DNA of 64,000 nucleotides from Kosakonia sp. SMBL-WEM22 (GCF_014490785.1 NZ_CP051488.1:2232001-2296000), one strand, 5' to 3'; positions 35,888 to 44,074 are shown, numbered from the stretch's first letter. Numbers and translations: made by a program. Notes: a model not told the origin generated them from the letters alone.

Positions 35888-35983
35888 AAAAAAATAGAGC
35901 CTGCCGACATCCGTCAGGCTCCAGAGTACACACAAACTGAGCATCCGATCTTTATTTTTTGCGCGCCATCCTTGCGCCTTCCT
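35888..35983 (-). ncRNA. mcaS: Small regulatory RNA McaS
   Basis: On the minus strand a TATATAT -10 box (35985-35992) precedes a roughly 96-base segment that ends in a stem GAGCCTG-CCGACATCCGT-CAGGCTC followed by seven T residues. The 3' half reads GGATGCTCAG, then TGTGTGTACTC, then the terminator stem. This aligns with E. coli McaS (GGATGCACTG, TGTGTGTACTG, similar stem with the loop GGATGTCG), encoded at the same place beside smrA (ydaL). McaS is an Hfq-dependent RNA acting on csgD, flhDC and pgaA, and it sequesters CsrA through GGA motifs; several GGA motifs are present here. Exact ends are estimated. Confidence 0.85.
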
Positions 35984-36189
35984 TATATATATAGCGGTCA
36001 CGATAATTATTGCCAGTTTTAATCAGTGATTAATTTCACGTTTATTTAACGGACATTAAGGGCATAACAGGGCATGTCTTTATACCCTTTTTATAAGTTC
36101 TTGTGCGTACGCGTAATTCGCGTGCGGCATTGAGAAGCGGCCCAGCGCCAGCTATAGTGTTTCAGCAGATATTGCTGGAGGACTGCCCC

Positions 36190-36753
36190 ATGAACCCGGA
36201 TGAAAAATCGCTGTTTCTTGACGCCATGGAGGATGTCCAACCCCTGAAGCGCAGTGCCGATGTGCACTGGCACCCGAGTCATAAATCCCGACCCTTGCAG
36301 CGCATTGACACCCTGCAACTCGATAATTTTCTCACCACCGGTTTTCTTGACCCGGTTGCGCTCGATACGCCGCTAGAGTTTCGCCGTGAAGGGCTGCAAA
36401 TCGGCGTGCTCGATAAACTGCGGCTGGGCAAATATACCCAGCAGGCGAGCCTAAACCTGCTGCGTCAGCCCGTCGAGCAGTGCCGGCAGATGCTGTTTAG
36501 CTTTATGCATCAGTGCCGCCAGGATGGGCTGCGCAATGTATTGATCATTCACGGAAAAGGGCGCGACGAGACCTCACACGCCAATATTATCCGCAGCTAC
36601 CTGGCGCGCTGGCTGCCGGAGTTTGAGGATGTACAGGCGTTCTGCCCGGCATTGCCGCACCACGGCGGCAGCGGCGCGTGCTATGTCGCCCTGCGCAAAT
36701 CCGAACAGGCAAAGCAGGAGAACTGGGAGCGGCACGCTAAGCGCAGCCGCTAG
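36190..36753 (+). CDS. smrA: Smr-domain endonuclease SmrA (YdaL)
   Basis: A 187-residue protein, same length as E. coli YdaL. The N-terminal part begins MNPDEKSLFLDAMEDVQPLK; the Smr (MutS2 C-terminal-like) domain covers about 90-170 and holds LIIHGKGRDETSHANI and LPHHGGSGACYVAL. The domain gives nicking endonuclease activity in E. coli. The start at 36190 has GGAGG 8 bases upstream. Its 3' end overlaps the end of convergent umuC by 4 bases. Confidence 0.94.
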   Translation: MNPDEKSLFLDAMEDVQPLKRSADVHWHPSHKSRPLQRIDTLQLDNFLTTGFLDPVALDTPLEFRREGLQIGVLDKLRLGKYTQQASLNLLRQPVEQCRQMLFSFMHQCRQDGLRNVLIIHGKGRDETSHANIIRSYLARWLPEFEDVQAFCPALPHHGGSGACYVALRKSEQAKQENWERHAKRSR

Positions 36754-38003
36754 CCGACAAGCGGCACATCCGCTAAGCGTGTGGTCCAGGCGGGGGAGAG
36801 CAGGGAGCGCTTCATCTTCCAGCCTGGCGTAACGCCCTGGCCGGCAAACCATAGTTTATTTCCCTTTTTATTAAGCATGTCTAAAACATTCATTAGCGAT
36901 TCGCTATTTTCTCGCGGAGAAAAATCATCGAATAAATTAAGCTGCGCGACGCCTTTACTAAAAAAGTCCCCCAGCATAACGCCTGCTTTTTGATATCTCG
37001 GCCCTTGCTTCCAGATAATATCCAGGCTACGCGTTGCCGCTGCAATAATATCGCGGGTGTCGTGTGTTGGCGTCAGTAAACGAATGCCTGCGCTGTTGCT
37101 GTAATAAGGTTCCTCATCATCGTGGGGGCTACTCTTAATAAACGCACCGACATAGCGGCAATATTGATGATCCGCGCGCAGCTTCTCAGCGGCGCGCGCC
37201 GCCCAGGTGCAGATCCCTTCGCGCACCGATGCGTAGTCGCTGACGCGCTCGCCAAAGGAGCGTGAGCTGATGATCTCATGCTTCGCCGGTGCGAACTCGG
37301 CAAATCCAAGGCAGGGTTCGCCGCGCAGTTCACGTACCGTTCGCTCCAGCACCACGCTGAAGTTTTTACGGATAAACCACAAATCGCTCTGCGCCAGCTT
37401 GAGCACGGTATCAATCCCCATCGCCTCCAGCCGCTTGCTCAGGCGGCGGCCGATTCCCCACACTTCACCTACCGGCAGGGCAGCCATTAGCTTTAATTGC
37501 TGTGCCTGGCGCGAGAGATCCACCACGCCGCCCGACGCCTCCGGCCACTTTTTCGCGGCGTTATTGGCTAGCTTGGCCAGCGTTTTCGTCGGCGCAATGC
37601 CGACGCCGACGGTAAGCATGGTGCGCTGATAAATGGCATTACGCAGGGTGCGCCCAAATTCTCGCAGCTGCGGAATGCCGGTCAAATCCACAAACGCTTC
37701 ATCGATGCTGTAGGTATCCACCGCCGGACAGAGCTCCTCCAGCAGTGTCATCACCCGATGGCTCATATCGCCATACAGTGCGTAGTTACTGCTGAACACC
37801 GCCACGCCGTGACGCTCCATAAGCGCCTTCTGCTTGAAGTAGGGGTCAGCCATCGTGATGCCAAGCGCTTTAGCTTCAGCCGAACGGGAGATGACGCAGC
37901 CATCGTTATTGGATAACACCACCACCGGCTTACCGGTTAAATCGGGCCGGAAGACGGTCTCGCAACTGGTATAGAACGAATTAACATCAACGAGCGCGTA
38001 CAT
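36750..38003 (-). CDS. umuC: DNA polymerase V catalytic subunit UmuC
   Basis: A 417-residue Y-family polymerase for error-prone lesion bypass. Catalytic residues Asp6 (ALVDVNSFY) and Asp101-Glu102 (TYSIDEAFVDL) are present, with the steric gate region YTSCE. The helix-hairpin-helix PVGEVWGIGRRLSKRL and the little-finger domain are complete. It overlaps umuD by 17 bases, so the two are co-translated. The position beside smrA differs from E. coli K-12, where umuDC sits elsewhere. Confidence 0.95.
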   Translation of the reverse strand: MYALVDVNSFYTSCETVFRPDLTGKPVVVLSNNDGCVISRSAEAKALGITMADPYFKQKALMERHGVAVFSSNYALYGDMSHRVMTLLEELCPAVDTYSIDEAFVDLTGIPQLREFGRTLRNAIYQRTMLTVGVGIAPTKTLAKLANNAAKKWPEASGGVVDLSRQAQQLKLMAALPVGEVWGIGRRLSKRLEAMGIDTVLKLAQSDLWFIRKNFSVVLERTVRELRGEPCLGFAEFAPAKHEIISSRSFGERVSDYASVREGICTWAARAAEKLRADHQYCRYVGAFIKSSPHDDEEPYYSNSAGIRLLTPTHDTRDIIAAATRSLDIIWKQGPRYQKAGVMLGDFFSKGVAQLNLFDDFSPRENSESLMNVLDMLNKKGNKLWFAGQGVTPGWKMKRSLLSPAWTTRLADVPLVG

Positions 38004-38367
38004 GATGGCGAGGCGGCAAAGTGATCACGGTGGTTACGACGCCAACTATATGCGCGCCTTCCTCTTCTTCGATCCTGATCGCCGGATAGGCGGGGTTATC
38101 CGCCACCAGCTGCGGGTAAGGGCGCAGCCGTAGCCGCTTTACCATAAAACCGCTTAGCAGGCGGGCGACAACAATATCGCCATCGCCCGGTTGCAGGCTG
38201 GTATCAACCAGTAACAGAGAACCTGGCAGGATCGCGGCTTCGCACATAGCGTCACTGGAAGCCCGCATCACATAGGTGGCCGACGGGTGGGCGATCAGGC
38301 TACTCACCAGGTCGATCGCATCTTCAATGTAGTCCGTAGCCGGACTGGGAAAAGCGCTGGTAGTCAT
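37987..38367 (-). CDS. umuD: UmuD-like protein lacking the cleavable arm and catalytic serine (UmuD'-like)
   Basis: A 126-residue protein aligning with E. coli UmuD (139) from FPSP onward. Only five residues (MTTSA) precede FPSPATDY, where E. coli has 25, so the N-terminal arm that is removed by self-cleavage is essentially absent. The region around the nucleophile reads RASSDAM where E. coli has KASGDSM: the catalytic Ser60 position is Ala40, coded by GCT. The general-base Lys is kept (FMVKRLRLRP). No in-frame start lies between the LexA box and this ATG. The protein should act as ready-made UmuD', with no RecA-stimulated cleavage step. Phage P1 HumD is a known armless relative. Confidence 0.9.
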   Translation of the reverse strand: MTTSAFPSPATDYIEDAIDLVSSLIAHPSATYVMRASSDAMCEAAILPGSLLLVDTSLQPGDGDIVVARLLSGFMVKRLRLRPYPQLVADNPAYPAIRIEEEEGAHIVGVVTTVITLPPRHHVRAR

Positions 38368-38390
38368 AATGGGTGTCGATCTTTTATTAT

Positions 38391-38410
38391 TACTGTATAT
38401 AAATACAGTA
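38391..38410. promoter_or_regulatory. LexA box upstream of umuDC
   Basis: A near-perfect SOS box TACTGTATA-TAAATACAGTA-type palindrome (CTGT-N8-ACAG) ends 24 bases upstream of the umuD ATG. It differs from the idealised consensus in one central base, which suggests tight LexA repression. Confidence 0.95.
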
Positions 38411-38599
38411 TCGTTGTTCGCACGAAAGGATCAACCCCCTGGAGGCAGGATCGTTGAAAGATCCTGATGATATTGGCAATTTTTTGCACAATCATTTTCA
38501 GCGTTTGCGCCGCGGACTGCATGCTTTAACGGTTAATGCTTTTGCAATCAAAGGGTAAGCCACTACACTTAGAGGGAATCTTTCCATTGGACGGTCCGC

Positions 38600-39670
38600 A
38601 TGACAACGCTCAAGAGCAACAACTTCTTTTTTACCATTTTGTTATTACTGGTCAGCGTGGCGTTTTTCACCCTGATCCAGCCTTACTACTCCGCCATTAT
38701 CTGGGCGGTGATCCTGGCGTTGATCTTCTATCCGCTGCGTACAAAGCTCACCGGGCTGCTGCGCGGGCGAAACGGTATCGCCTCGCTGATCACCGTGCTG
38801 CTGATCTGTATCCTCGTCTTTATTCCGATGATGATCGTGCTCTCGTCGCTGGCGGTTGAGATCAACGCGCTCTATCAGCGTCTGCAAACTAACGCGACGG
38901 ATCTGCCGCAGCTGTTAAGTAACGGCATTGCGCACCTGCCGGAGTGGGCGAAACACGCGCTGCGTGAAAACAATTTCGATTCGGTTGAGGCCATTCGCGA
39001 AAAACTCTCCGGGGCGGCGCTTAGCGTCGGGCGCTATCTGGCGGGCAGCGCGGTGATTATCGGTAAGGGTACGCTGGGGTTAACCATCAGCTTCTCACTG
39101 ATGGTCTATCTGCTCTTTTTCCTGCTGAAAGATGGCGCCGCGCTGGTGAAGAAAATCTACGAGGTGATGCCGTTATCGGCCAAAATCAAACGCCGCCTGT
39201 TCCTGAAATTTGCCGGTGTGGCGCGCGCGACGGTAAAAGGGACGCTGGTGGTAGCGATTGCGCAGGGGGCGCTGGGCGGGATTGGCTTCTGGTTCGCCGG
39301 GCTGAACGGCAGTCTGCTGTGGGGCGCGCTGATGGCGTTCCTGTCGCTGATCCCGGCGGTCGGTACCGCACTTATCTGGATCCCGGCGGTGATCTTCCTC
39401 TACTCCACGGGCGAGCTGCTCACCGCCACGCTACTGACCCTCTACTTTGTGATTGTGGTCGGGCTGGCGGACAACCTGTTGCGCCCGCTGCTGGTGGGGA
39501 AAGATACCCGCATGCCGGACTATCTGATCCTGCTGACCACCCTTGGCGGCCTGCAATTCTTTGGCATCAACGGCTTCGTGCTTGGGCCACTGATCGCAGG
39601 GCTGTTTATCTCCTCATGGAACTTACTGGCAGAAGCACGTGCGAATGCGCTTAATACGCCGCCAGAATAA
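38600..39670 (+). CDS. AI-2E family transporter (YdiK/TqsA-like)
   Basis: A 356-residue membrane protein with about eight helices of the AI-2 exporter (PerM) family. Family features are the N-terminal helix pair, the soluble region at about 90-150, and the C-terminal block FLSLIPAVGTALIWIPA then NLLRPLLVGKDTRMPDYLI and FGINGFVLGPLIAGLF. E. coli tqsA lies between pntB and mdtJ, the same neighbourhood, but in the opposite orientation, and this sequence looks closer to YdiK, so I do not use the tqsA name. Substrate is unknown. Confidence 0.85.
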   Translation: MTTLKSNNFFFTILLLLVSVAFFTLIQPYYSAIIWAVILALIFYPLRTKLTGLLRGRNGIASLITVLLICILVFIPMMIVLSSLAVEINALYQRLQTNATDLPQLLSNGIAHLPEWAKHALRENNFDSVEAIREKLSGAALSVGRYLAGSAVIIGKGTLGLTISFSLMVYLLFFLLKDGAALVKKIYEVMPLSAKIKRRLFLKFAGVARATVKGTLVVAIAQGALGGIGFWFAGLNGSLLWGALMAFLSLIPAVGTALIWIPAVIFLYSTGELLTATLLTLYFVIVVGLADNLLRPLLVGKDTRMPDYLILLTTLGGLQFFGINGFVLGPLIAGLFISSWNLLAEARANALNTPPE

Positions 39671-39679
39671 AACGGACTA

Positions 39680-39711
39680 CGCTGCCGGAAATAAACCGGC
39701 AGCGTTCGTTT
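39680..39711 (+). terminator. Hairpin terminator after the AI-2E transporter gene
   Basis: A 9-bp stem CGCTGCCGG-AAATAAA-CCGGCAGCG at 39680-39704 followed by TTCGTTTA. The T tract is imperfect, so termination may be partial. Confidence 0.65.
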
Positions 39712-39861
39712 ACTCTTCGTTTAATTAATTTGCTGAGCGGTAAAGAATTGCAAATACTTTGAGTAAAATCTTAGCTTGTGCTAAATATAAAGCATGTACA
39801 ACAACTGAGGACAATTTTTAACCGCCACGAAGAGAAGCAACGCGCGGTAAATTGTAAAAAT

Positions 39862-39960
39862 ATGGACATTCGGTTCAGTCGTCTTGCCCCCTGTTTTTCA
39901 CTTCCTGTCTCCTTCTGCTGCCCGCCTGTGGGCGAACAATACTGGTGCACCGCGCTGTAG
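39862..39960 (+). CDS. mdtU: MdtU-like leader peptide upstream of mdtJI
   Basis: A 32-codon frame starting MDIRFSRLAPCFSLPVSF and ending EQYWCTAL, 106 bases upstream of mdtJ. It is rich in Pro and Cys and lacks a strong ribosome site. E. coli has a short upstream peptide, MdtU (about 34 residues), in the same place, reported to mediate spermidine-dependent expression of the MdtJI exporter. Position, size and composition fit; I could not align it to a verified MdtU sequence. A longer in-frame ATG at 39778 exists but is less likely. Confidence 0.6.
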   Translation: MDIRFSRLAPCFSLPVSFCCPPVGEQYWCTAL

Positions 39961-40066
39961 TTTTCTCCTGCCCGATTCGGCGCTCTGTGCGCAACTGTTA
40001 ATTATTTTACGGTTTTCCGCCATGCGGTAAATCGCAAGGATCTCTATTCTCAAGCAGGAGAAAAAT

Positions 40067-40423
40067 ATGTTTTACTGGATTTTATTAGCGCTGGCGATTC
40101 TCTCGGAAATAACCGGTACGCTATCGATGAAATGGGCAAGTATTAATAATAGCCACAGCGGCTTTATTTTAATGCTGGTGATGATTACCTGTTCCTATAT
40201 TTTCCTGGCGTTTGCAGTGAAAAAAATTGCCCTCGGCGTGGCCTACGCATTATGGGAAGGTGTCGGTATTGCCATTATTACGCTATTTAGCGTGCTGCTG
40301 TTTGATGAACCCCTCTCACCGTTGAAAGCGGCGGGTCTGGTAGCGCTGGCGCTCGGTATTGTGCTGATTAAGTCCGGCACGCGTAAAGCCCCACGTCAGG
40401 AGCAGGGTCATGTTACTGCTTGA
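40067..40423 (+). CDS. mdtJ: Spermidine exporter subunit MdtJ (SMR family)
   Basis: A 118-residue four-helix small multidrug resistance protein. The essential membrane Glu is in LALAILSEITGTLSMKWA, and GVAYALWEGVGIAIITLF carries the family loop. With MdtI it forms a heterodimer that exports spermidine. The ribosome site AAGCAGGAGAAAAAT precedes the ATG. It overlaps mdtI by 14 bases, so production is coupled. Confidence 0.95.
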   Translation: MFYWILLALAILSEITGTLSMKWASINNSHSGFILMLVMITCSYIFLAFAVKKIALGVAYALWEGVGIAIITLFSVLLFDEPLSPLKAAGLVALALGIVLIKSGTRKAPRQEQGHVTA

Positions 40424-40739
40424 GTGGGTGCACGCATTATGGCTGGCGATGGCCATTATTCTGGAAATTGTCGCCAATATCTTTTTAAAACTTTCTGACG
40501 GCTTTCGTCGCAAACTCTATGGCTGCGGATCGCTAGTGGCGGTGCTGGCTGCCTTCAGCGCCTTGTCGCAGGCGGTAAAGGGGATCGATCTCTCCGTCGC
40601 CTACGCCCTGTGGGGCGGGTTTGGTATCGTGGCGACGCTTGCCGCCGGCTGGATCCTCTTCGGACAGCGCCTTAATGGCAAAGGCTGGCTCGGCCTGGCG
40701 CTGCTGCTTATCGGCATGATGCTGATAAAACTCTCCTGA
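40410..40739 (+). CDS. mdtI: Spermidine exporter subunit MdtI (SMR family)
   Basis: A 109-residue four-helix SMR protein, same length as E. coli MdtI. Conserved AMAIILEIVANIFLKLSDGF holds the transport Glu, and SVAYALWGGFGIVATL the loop. It works only together with MdtJ. It is the second gene of the pair and is followed by a hairpin. Confidence 0.95.
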   Translation: MLLLEWVHALWLAMAIILEIVANIFLKLSDGFRRKLYGCGSLVAVLAAFSALSQAVKGIDLSVAYALWGGFGIVATLAAGWILFGQRLNGKGWLGLALLLIGMMLIKLS

Positions 40740-40745
40740 TGTGAT

Positions 40746-40767
40746 GTTGCCCGCGTTTGCGGGCAAC
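40746..40767 (+). terminator. Hairpin after mdtI
   Basis: Perfect stem GTTGCCCGC-GTTT-GCGGGCAAC beginning 7 bases after the mdtI stop. The following T tract is weak (GAAATTTG), so it may be a partial terminator or a 3'-end stabilising hairpin. Confidence 0.6.
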
Positions 40768-40836
40768 GAAATTTGTGGGCTGTATTACGCTTAGAGGACA
40801 ATAACAAACGTTACGGGACACCAGTAAGGGTCGTCG

Positions 40837-42999
40837 ATGCTCAATCCGCTAAGCTGGCGCAATATCCCCACAGCAAGAACGCTTTTTGTGATGATTTTTC
40901 TGGCAGGGGTGGGCTTAATCATCTCCGTCGTTGCGCTCCTTTATCTCTCACTCCACCTGATTAGCAGTAAAGCGAATGAAATTGATGAGCACCGCGCGGC
41001 GCTTGCCGTGCAGGGAGCGATCCAGACCTCTGTTAACAGAATGCGATCCCTCGGTCTCGATAACGCAGTGTGGGATGAAGCGGTGCGCGTGGTCTACCGC
41101 ACGCCGATGGATACTGGCTGGCTCTACAACACCTGGGGGGCGGGCTTTAAGGTCGATAATCTCTATGACGGCACCTTTGTGCTGGATGAGCACTTTGCGG
41201 TGGTATGGGGCGCCTTTCGCAGCCAGCCCTTCTCCGAACGCAATCTCGCCTTTTTTGGCGACGGGCTGGCGGCGCTTATTCGCAACCATGCCGCAGACCT
41301 GCAGCAGGGCAAGGACATTTTTGCTGGCATCACCCGTACGCAGCGGGGGGTCGCGTTTGTCAGCATTGGCTTGATCCGCCCGGTGTCGGGGCGGCTTGAG
41401 AAACAGGGCAGTGCGCGGCGTTATTTAGTGATGACCCGTCATCTTGATGATGAACTGCTTAGCGAACTTGGCACGACCTTTCAGATCCAGAACCTGCGGC
41501 TGACGTCGCAAAACACGCAGGCAAGCAGCATCCCTTTATACGGATCCGCCGACGAATTTCTCGGTTATATGATCTGGAAGCCGCACTTTCCGGGCGCTGA
41601 AGCGGCAGACGCGGCGGCAAGCGATATCCGCCAGATCGCCCTGCTTGGCTCCGGCCTTATCCTGCTGTTTATCGGGCTCAGCAGCGCCGGGCTCTACAAA
41701 CTGGCAAAAGGGGAAAAACTGGCGCGCAGCATTGCGCTAACCGACTGGCTCAGCCGTCTGCCCAACCGGCGCGCGCTGATTGAGCAGCTAGATCAGTGGA
41801 GCGAATGGGGTAACAACGAACTGATTAGCGTGGTGTTTATCGATCTTGATGGTTTTAAAGATGTGAACGATATCTATGGTCACGATGTGGGTGACCGGTT
41901 GATTGTCACCATCGCGCAGACATTGCAGGAAAAAGTACCGACCGACGGCATGCTGGCGCGCATGGGTGGGGATGAGTTCGCCATGACCCTGAGCGGGCCG
42001 TGGTCAGTTGAAAAAGCCACCGACTTTGCGCAAACGGTGCTCGACTACTTCTGCGCACCGGTGCGCATTGGCAAACGTACGCTGCATATTAGCGCCAGCA
42101 TCGGCATTGCCAGCGGAACGCTGGTGGCGTGTTCAAGCTCCGAGCTGTTTCGCCGCGCCGATATCGCTATGTACCATTCGAAAATGTGCGGTAAAGCGCG
42201 GATGACGCACTATGACGCCGCGCTCAACAGCGCCCGCGAGCGGCAGCTGATGATTGAAAACGATATCCGCAACGGGCTGGAGCGCGAGGAGTTTGACGTC
42301 TGGTATCAACCCATTATCGATGCCAGCAGTGGCGCGATGAGCGGCGTTGAAGCGCTGGCGCGCTGGCCGCGTCGCCCGGAGGGTGAGCTTAAACCGGACG
42401 AGTTTATCCCCATCGCTGAAACCAGCGGCCTGATTTACGCGCTGGGGCAGTTTGTTCTGCGCCGCGCCTGTCGCGATCTCTATCCGCAAACCGGACTGAA
42501 ACTGTCGGTCAACATCTCTCCGGCGCAGTTTCGTGATCCGGAATTTGAAGACAAAGTGGCGCATGTGCTGGAGAGCTGCCGCTTTCCGGCGCAGCGCCTG
42601 CAACTGGAGGTCACGGAGACTTACGTGCTGGAGAACCCGGAGCGCGCGCAAGCGGCAATCGCCAACTTAAAAGCGCTGGGCACCGCGGTCGCGCTCGACG
42701 ATTTCGGCACTGGCTACTCCAGCATCGGCTATCTGCGGCGATTTAATTTCGACACCATCAAGATTGATAAATCGCTGGCAGGGCTGGTGGATAGCGATGA
42801 GCAGGCTTCGATATTAGTGAGCGGTACAATCCGCATTGCCAGCGCGCTGGGGATGCAGGTTGTGGCGGAAGGGGTGGAAAACGAAAGGCAAATGGGGCTG
42901 CTGCGTGATGCGGGCTGCGATCAATTGCAGGGGTTCTACTTTAGCGCGCCGATGCCGCTGGAGAGGCTGTTACAGCAGCATCGCCAGCGGCAGGAGTGA
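40837..42999 (+). CDS. CHASE4-GGDEF-EAL cyclic-di-GMP enzyme
   Basis: A 720-residue membrane protein. A helix at about 15-42 and another at about 265-287 bracket a periplasmic CHASE4 sensor domain (GLDNAVWDEAV, WGAGFKVDNLYDG). The diguanylate cyclase domain (about 300-450) has an intact active site LARMGGDEFAMTL. The phosphodiesterase domain (about 460-715) has EALARW, NISPAQF, EVTETY, DDFGTGYSSI and EGVEN, all metal and catalytic residues visible. It may therefore make or break c-di-GMP, with the periplasmic signal deciding. The signal is unknown. It has ribosome site AAGGGTCGTCG and is a single-gene unit. Confidence 0.9.
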   Translation: MLNPLSWRNIPTARTLFVMIFLAGVGLIISVVALLYLSLHLISSKANEIDEHRAALAVQGAIQTSVNRMRSLGLDNAVWDEAVRVVYRTPMDTGWLYNTWGAGFKVDNLYDGTFVLDEHFAVVWGAFRSQPFSERNLAFFGDGLAALIRNHAADLQQGKDIFAGITRTQRGVAFVSIGLIRPVSGRLEKQGSARRYLVMTRHLDDELLSELGTTFQIQNLRLTSQNTQASSIPLYGSADEFLGYMIWKPHFPGAEAADAAASDIRQIALLGSGLILLFIGLSSAGLYKLAKGEKLARSIALTDWLSRLPNRRALIEQLDQWSEWGNNELISVVFIDLDGFKDVNDIYGHDVGDRLIVTIAQTLQEKVPTDGMLARMGGDEFAMTLSGPWSVEKATDFAQTVLDYFCAPVRIGKRTLHISASIGIASGTLVACSSSELFRRADIAMYHSKMCGKARMTHYDAALNSARERQLMIENDIRNGLEREEFDVWYQPIIDASSGAMSGVEALARWPRRPEGELKPDEFIPIAETSGLIYALGQFVLRRACRDLYPQTGLKLSVNISPAQFRDPEFEDKVAHVLESCRFPAQRLQLEVTETYVLENPERAQAAIANLKALGTAVALDDFGTGYSSIGYLRRFNFDTIKIDKSLAGLVDSDEQASILVSGTIRIASALGMQVVAEGVENERQMGLLRDAGCDQLQGFYFSAPMPLERLLQQHRQRQE

Positions 43000-43003
43000 G
43001 TCA

Positions 43004-43834
43004 TCACTGCACCGTGTCGCTGGCCAGTGCGTCCAGCTTGTCACGAAAACCGGTTACCGCAATGGCACGGTTGTCGGCGCGCCAGCGATCTTTTGCCGCC
43101 GGGGCTGAACTTTGCACGGCGATCAACTGCCAGCCATCATCGGTTTTTAACATCAGCGGCGAACCGCTATCGCCCGGCAGCGTATCGCACTGATGCGACA
43201 GCACGCTGCTCTGCGCCCAACCTGTCACGACGCAATCCTGGTGGCTGAAAAGATTGTCCAGATGATCTTGCGGATAACCCGCCTGCGTCACTTTACGATT
43301 GGCGGCCTTCAGCGCGGCGGTAAGCGCCTCTTTATCACCGCTAAACAGCGGTAGGGGCGTAATGCCAGAGGGCGGATAGCGTAAAACGATCAGCCCAAAA
43401 TCCCATGAGGCGGCCGAGGAGGGGACAATCCACCCTTCGCCGTCCGCCTTCAGGCGTCGGCCCAGTGAGGCATCAACGCGCCCTTCGATACCGTGGATCT
43501 CATAGCGCCAAATCCCTTTTTGCGACACAAACCGCAGCGCTATTGCCTTATCGATTTTGCCGCGCGGCGGCGTCAGCAGGCAGTGCCCGGCGGTTAAGGC
43601 GAGATGCGGAGAGATAAGTGTGGCGGTACAGAGATTGCCGCTGGCGGTCTCCAACTGACCTATCGCATCCCACGGTGCGGTGGTCGGCGACGCGACGCGG
43701 ACACGATCGTCATGCCCAAAAAAGAGGGTTTTTATATCCCTGGCGCTAACCGCGGCCTCATCGCCATCATCAGCATGTCCAACAGCGGAAAACAAAAGCA
43801 GCGGTCCCAGCAACAGCACAACGGTTCTTCGCAT
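43004..43834 (-). CDS. ydgD: Trypsin-like periplasmic serine protease YdgD
   Basis: A 276-residue secreted S1-family protein. Signal peptide MRRTVVLLLGPLLLFSAVG ends at about residue 21. The triad residues are His in LTAGHCLL, Asp in ASWDFGLIVL, and Ser in LPGDSGSPLM. Function and substrate are not established for E. coli YdgD. It is downstream of asr and ydgU in the same orientation, as in E. coli. Confidence 0.93.
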   Translation of the reverse strand: MRRTVVLLLGPLLLFSAVGHADDGDEAAVSARDIKTLFFGHDDRVRVASPTTAPWDAIGQLETASGNLCTATLISPHLALTAGHCLLTPPRGKIDKAIALRFVSQKGIWRYEIHGIEGRVDASLGRRLKADGEGWIVPSSAASWDFGLIVLRYPPSGITPLPLFSGDKEALTAALKAANRKVTQAGYPQDHLDNLFSHQDCVVTGWAQSSVLSHQCDTLPGDSGSPLMLKTDDGWQLIAVQSSAPAAKDRWRADNRAIAVTGFRDKLDALASDTVQ

Positions 43835-43934
43835 AGTACTCTCAGGTGGGGAAATTATGATTATTAAGGTCGAGCCATGAGTAATAAATATAGACGGGAC
43901 GCATAGAAAGCGGGAGTAAAATCAGCGTGCTACA

Positions 43935-44018
43935 TCAATAAAGATAGAAACGGAGGGCAATAAGCGCGCACAGAATTAACATCATCAGGATAACTTCAAA
44001 ACGATAACGTCGCAGCAT
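43935..44018 (-). CDS. ydgU: Small membrane protein YdgU
   Basis: A 27-residue single-span protein: MLRRYRFEVILMMLILCALI and a short basic/aromatic end. The start has GGAGG 7 bases upstream. E. coli YdgU (27 residues, acid-induced) is encoded in the same place between asr and ydgD and has the same RRYRFE...LILCALI pattern. Expression probably comes from read-through of the asr terminator, as proposed for E. coli. Confidence 0.9.
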   Translation of the reverse strand: MLRRYRFEVILMMLILCALIALRFYLY

Positions 44019-44034
44019 GCTCAGGCCTCCAGAG

Positions 44035-44074
44035 AAAAGCGGCGCTTCACCCGAAGGGCTCAGCGCCGCGTTTT
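44035..44074 (-). terminator. Terminator between asr and ydgU
   Basis: An 8-bp stem GCGGCGCT/AGCGCCGC (44039-44069) with an inner CCC-GAA-GGG hairpin, flanked by AAAA and TTTT. On the minus strand it is followed by TTTTCTC. A second hairpin GGCGCTC-GGGG-GAGCGCC lies at 44080-44098. Partial read-through would supply ydgU. Confidence 0.75.
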
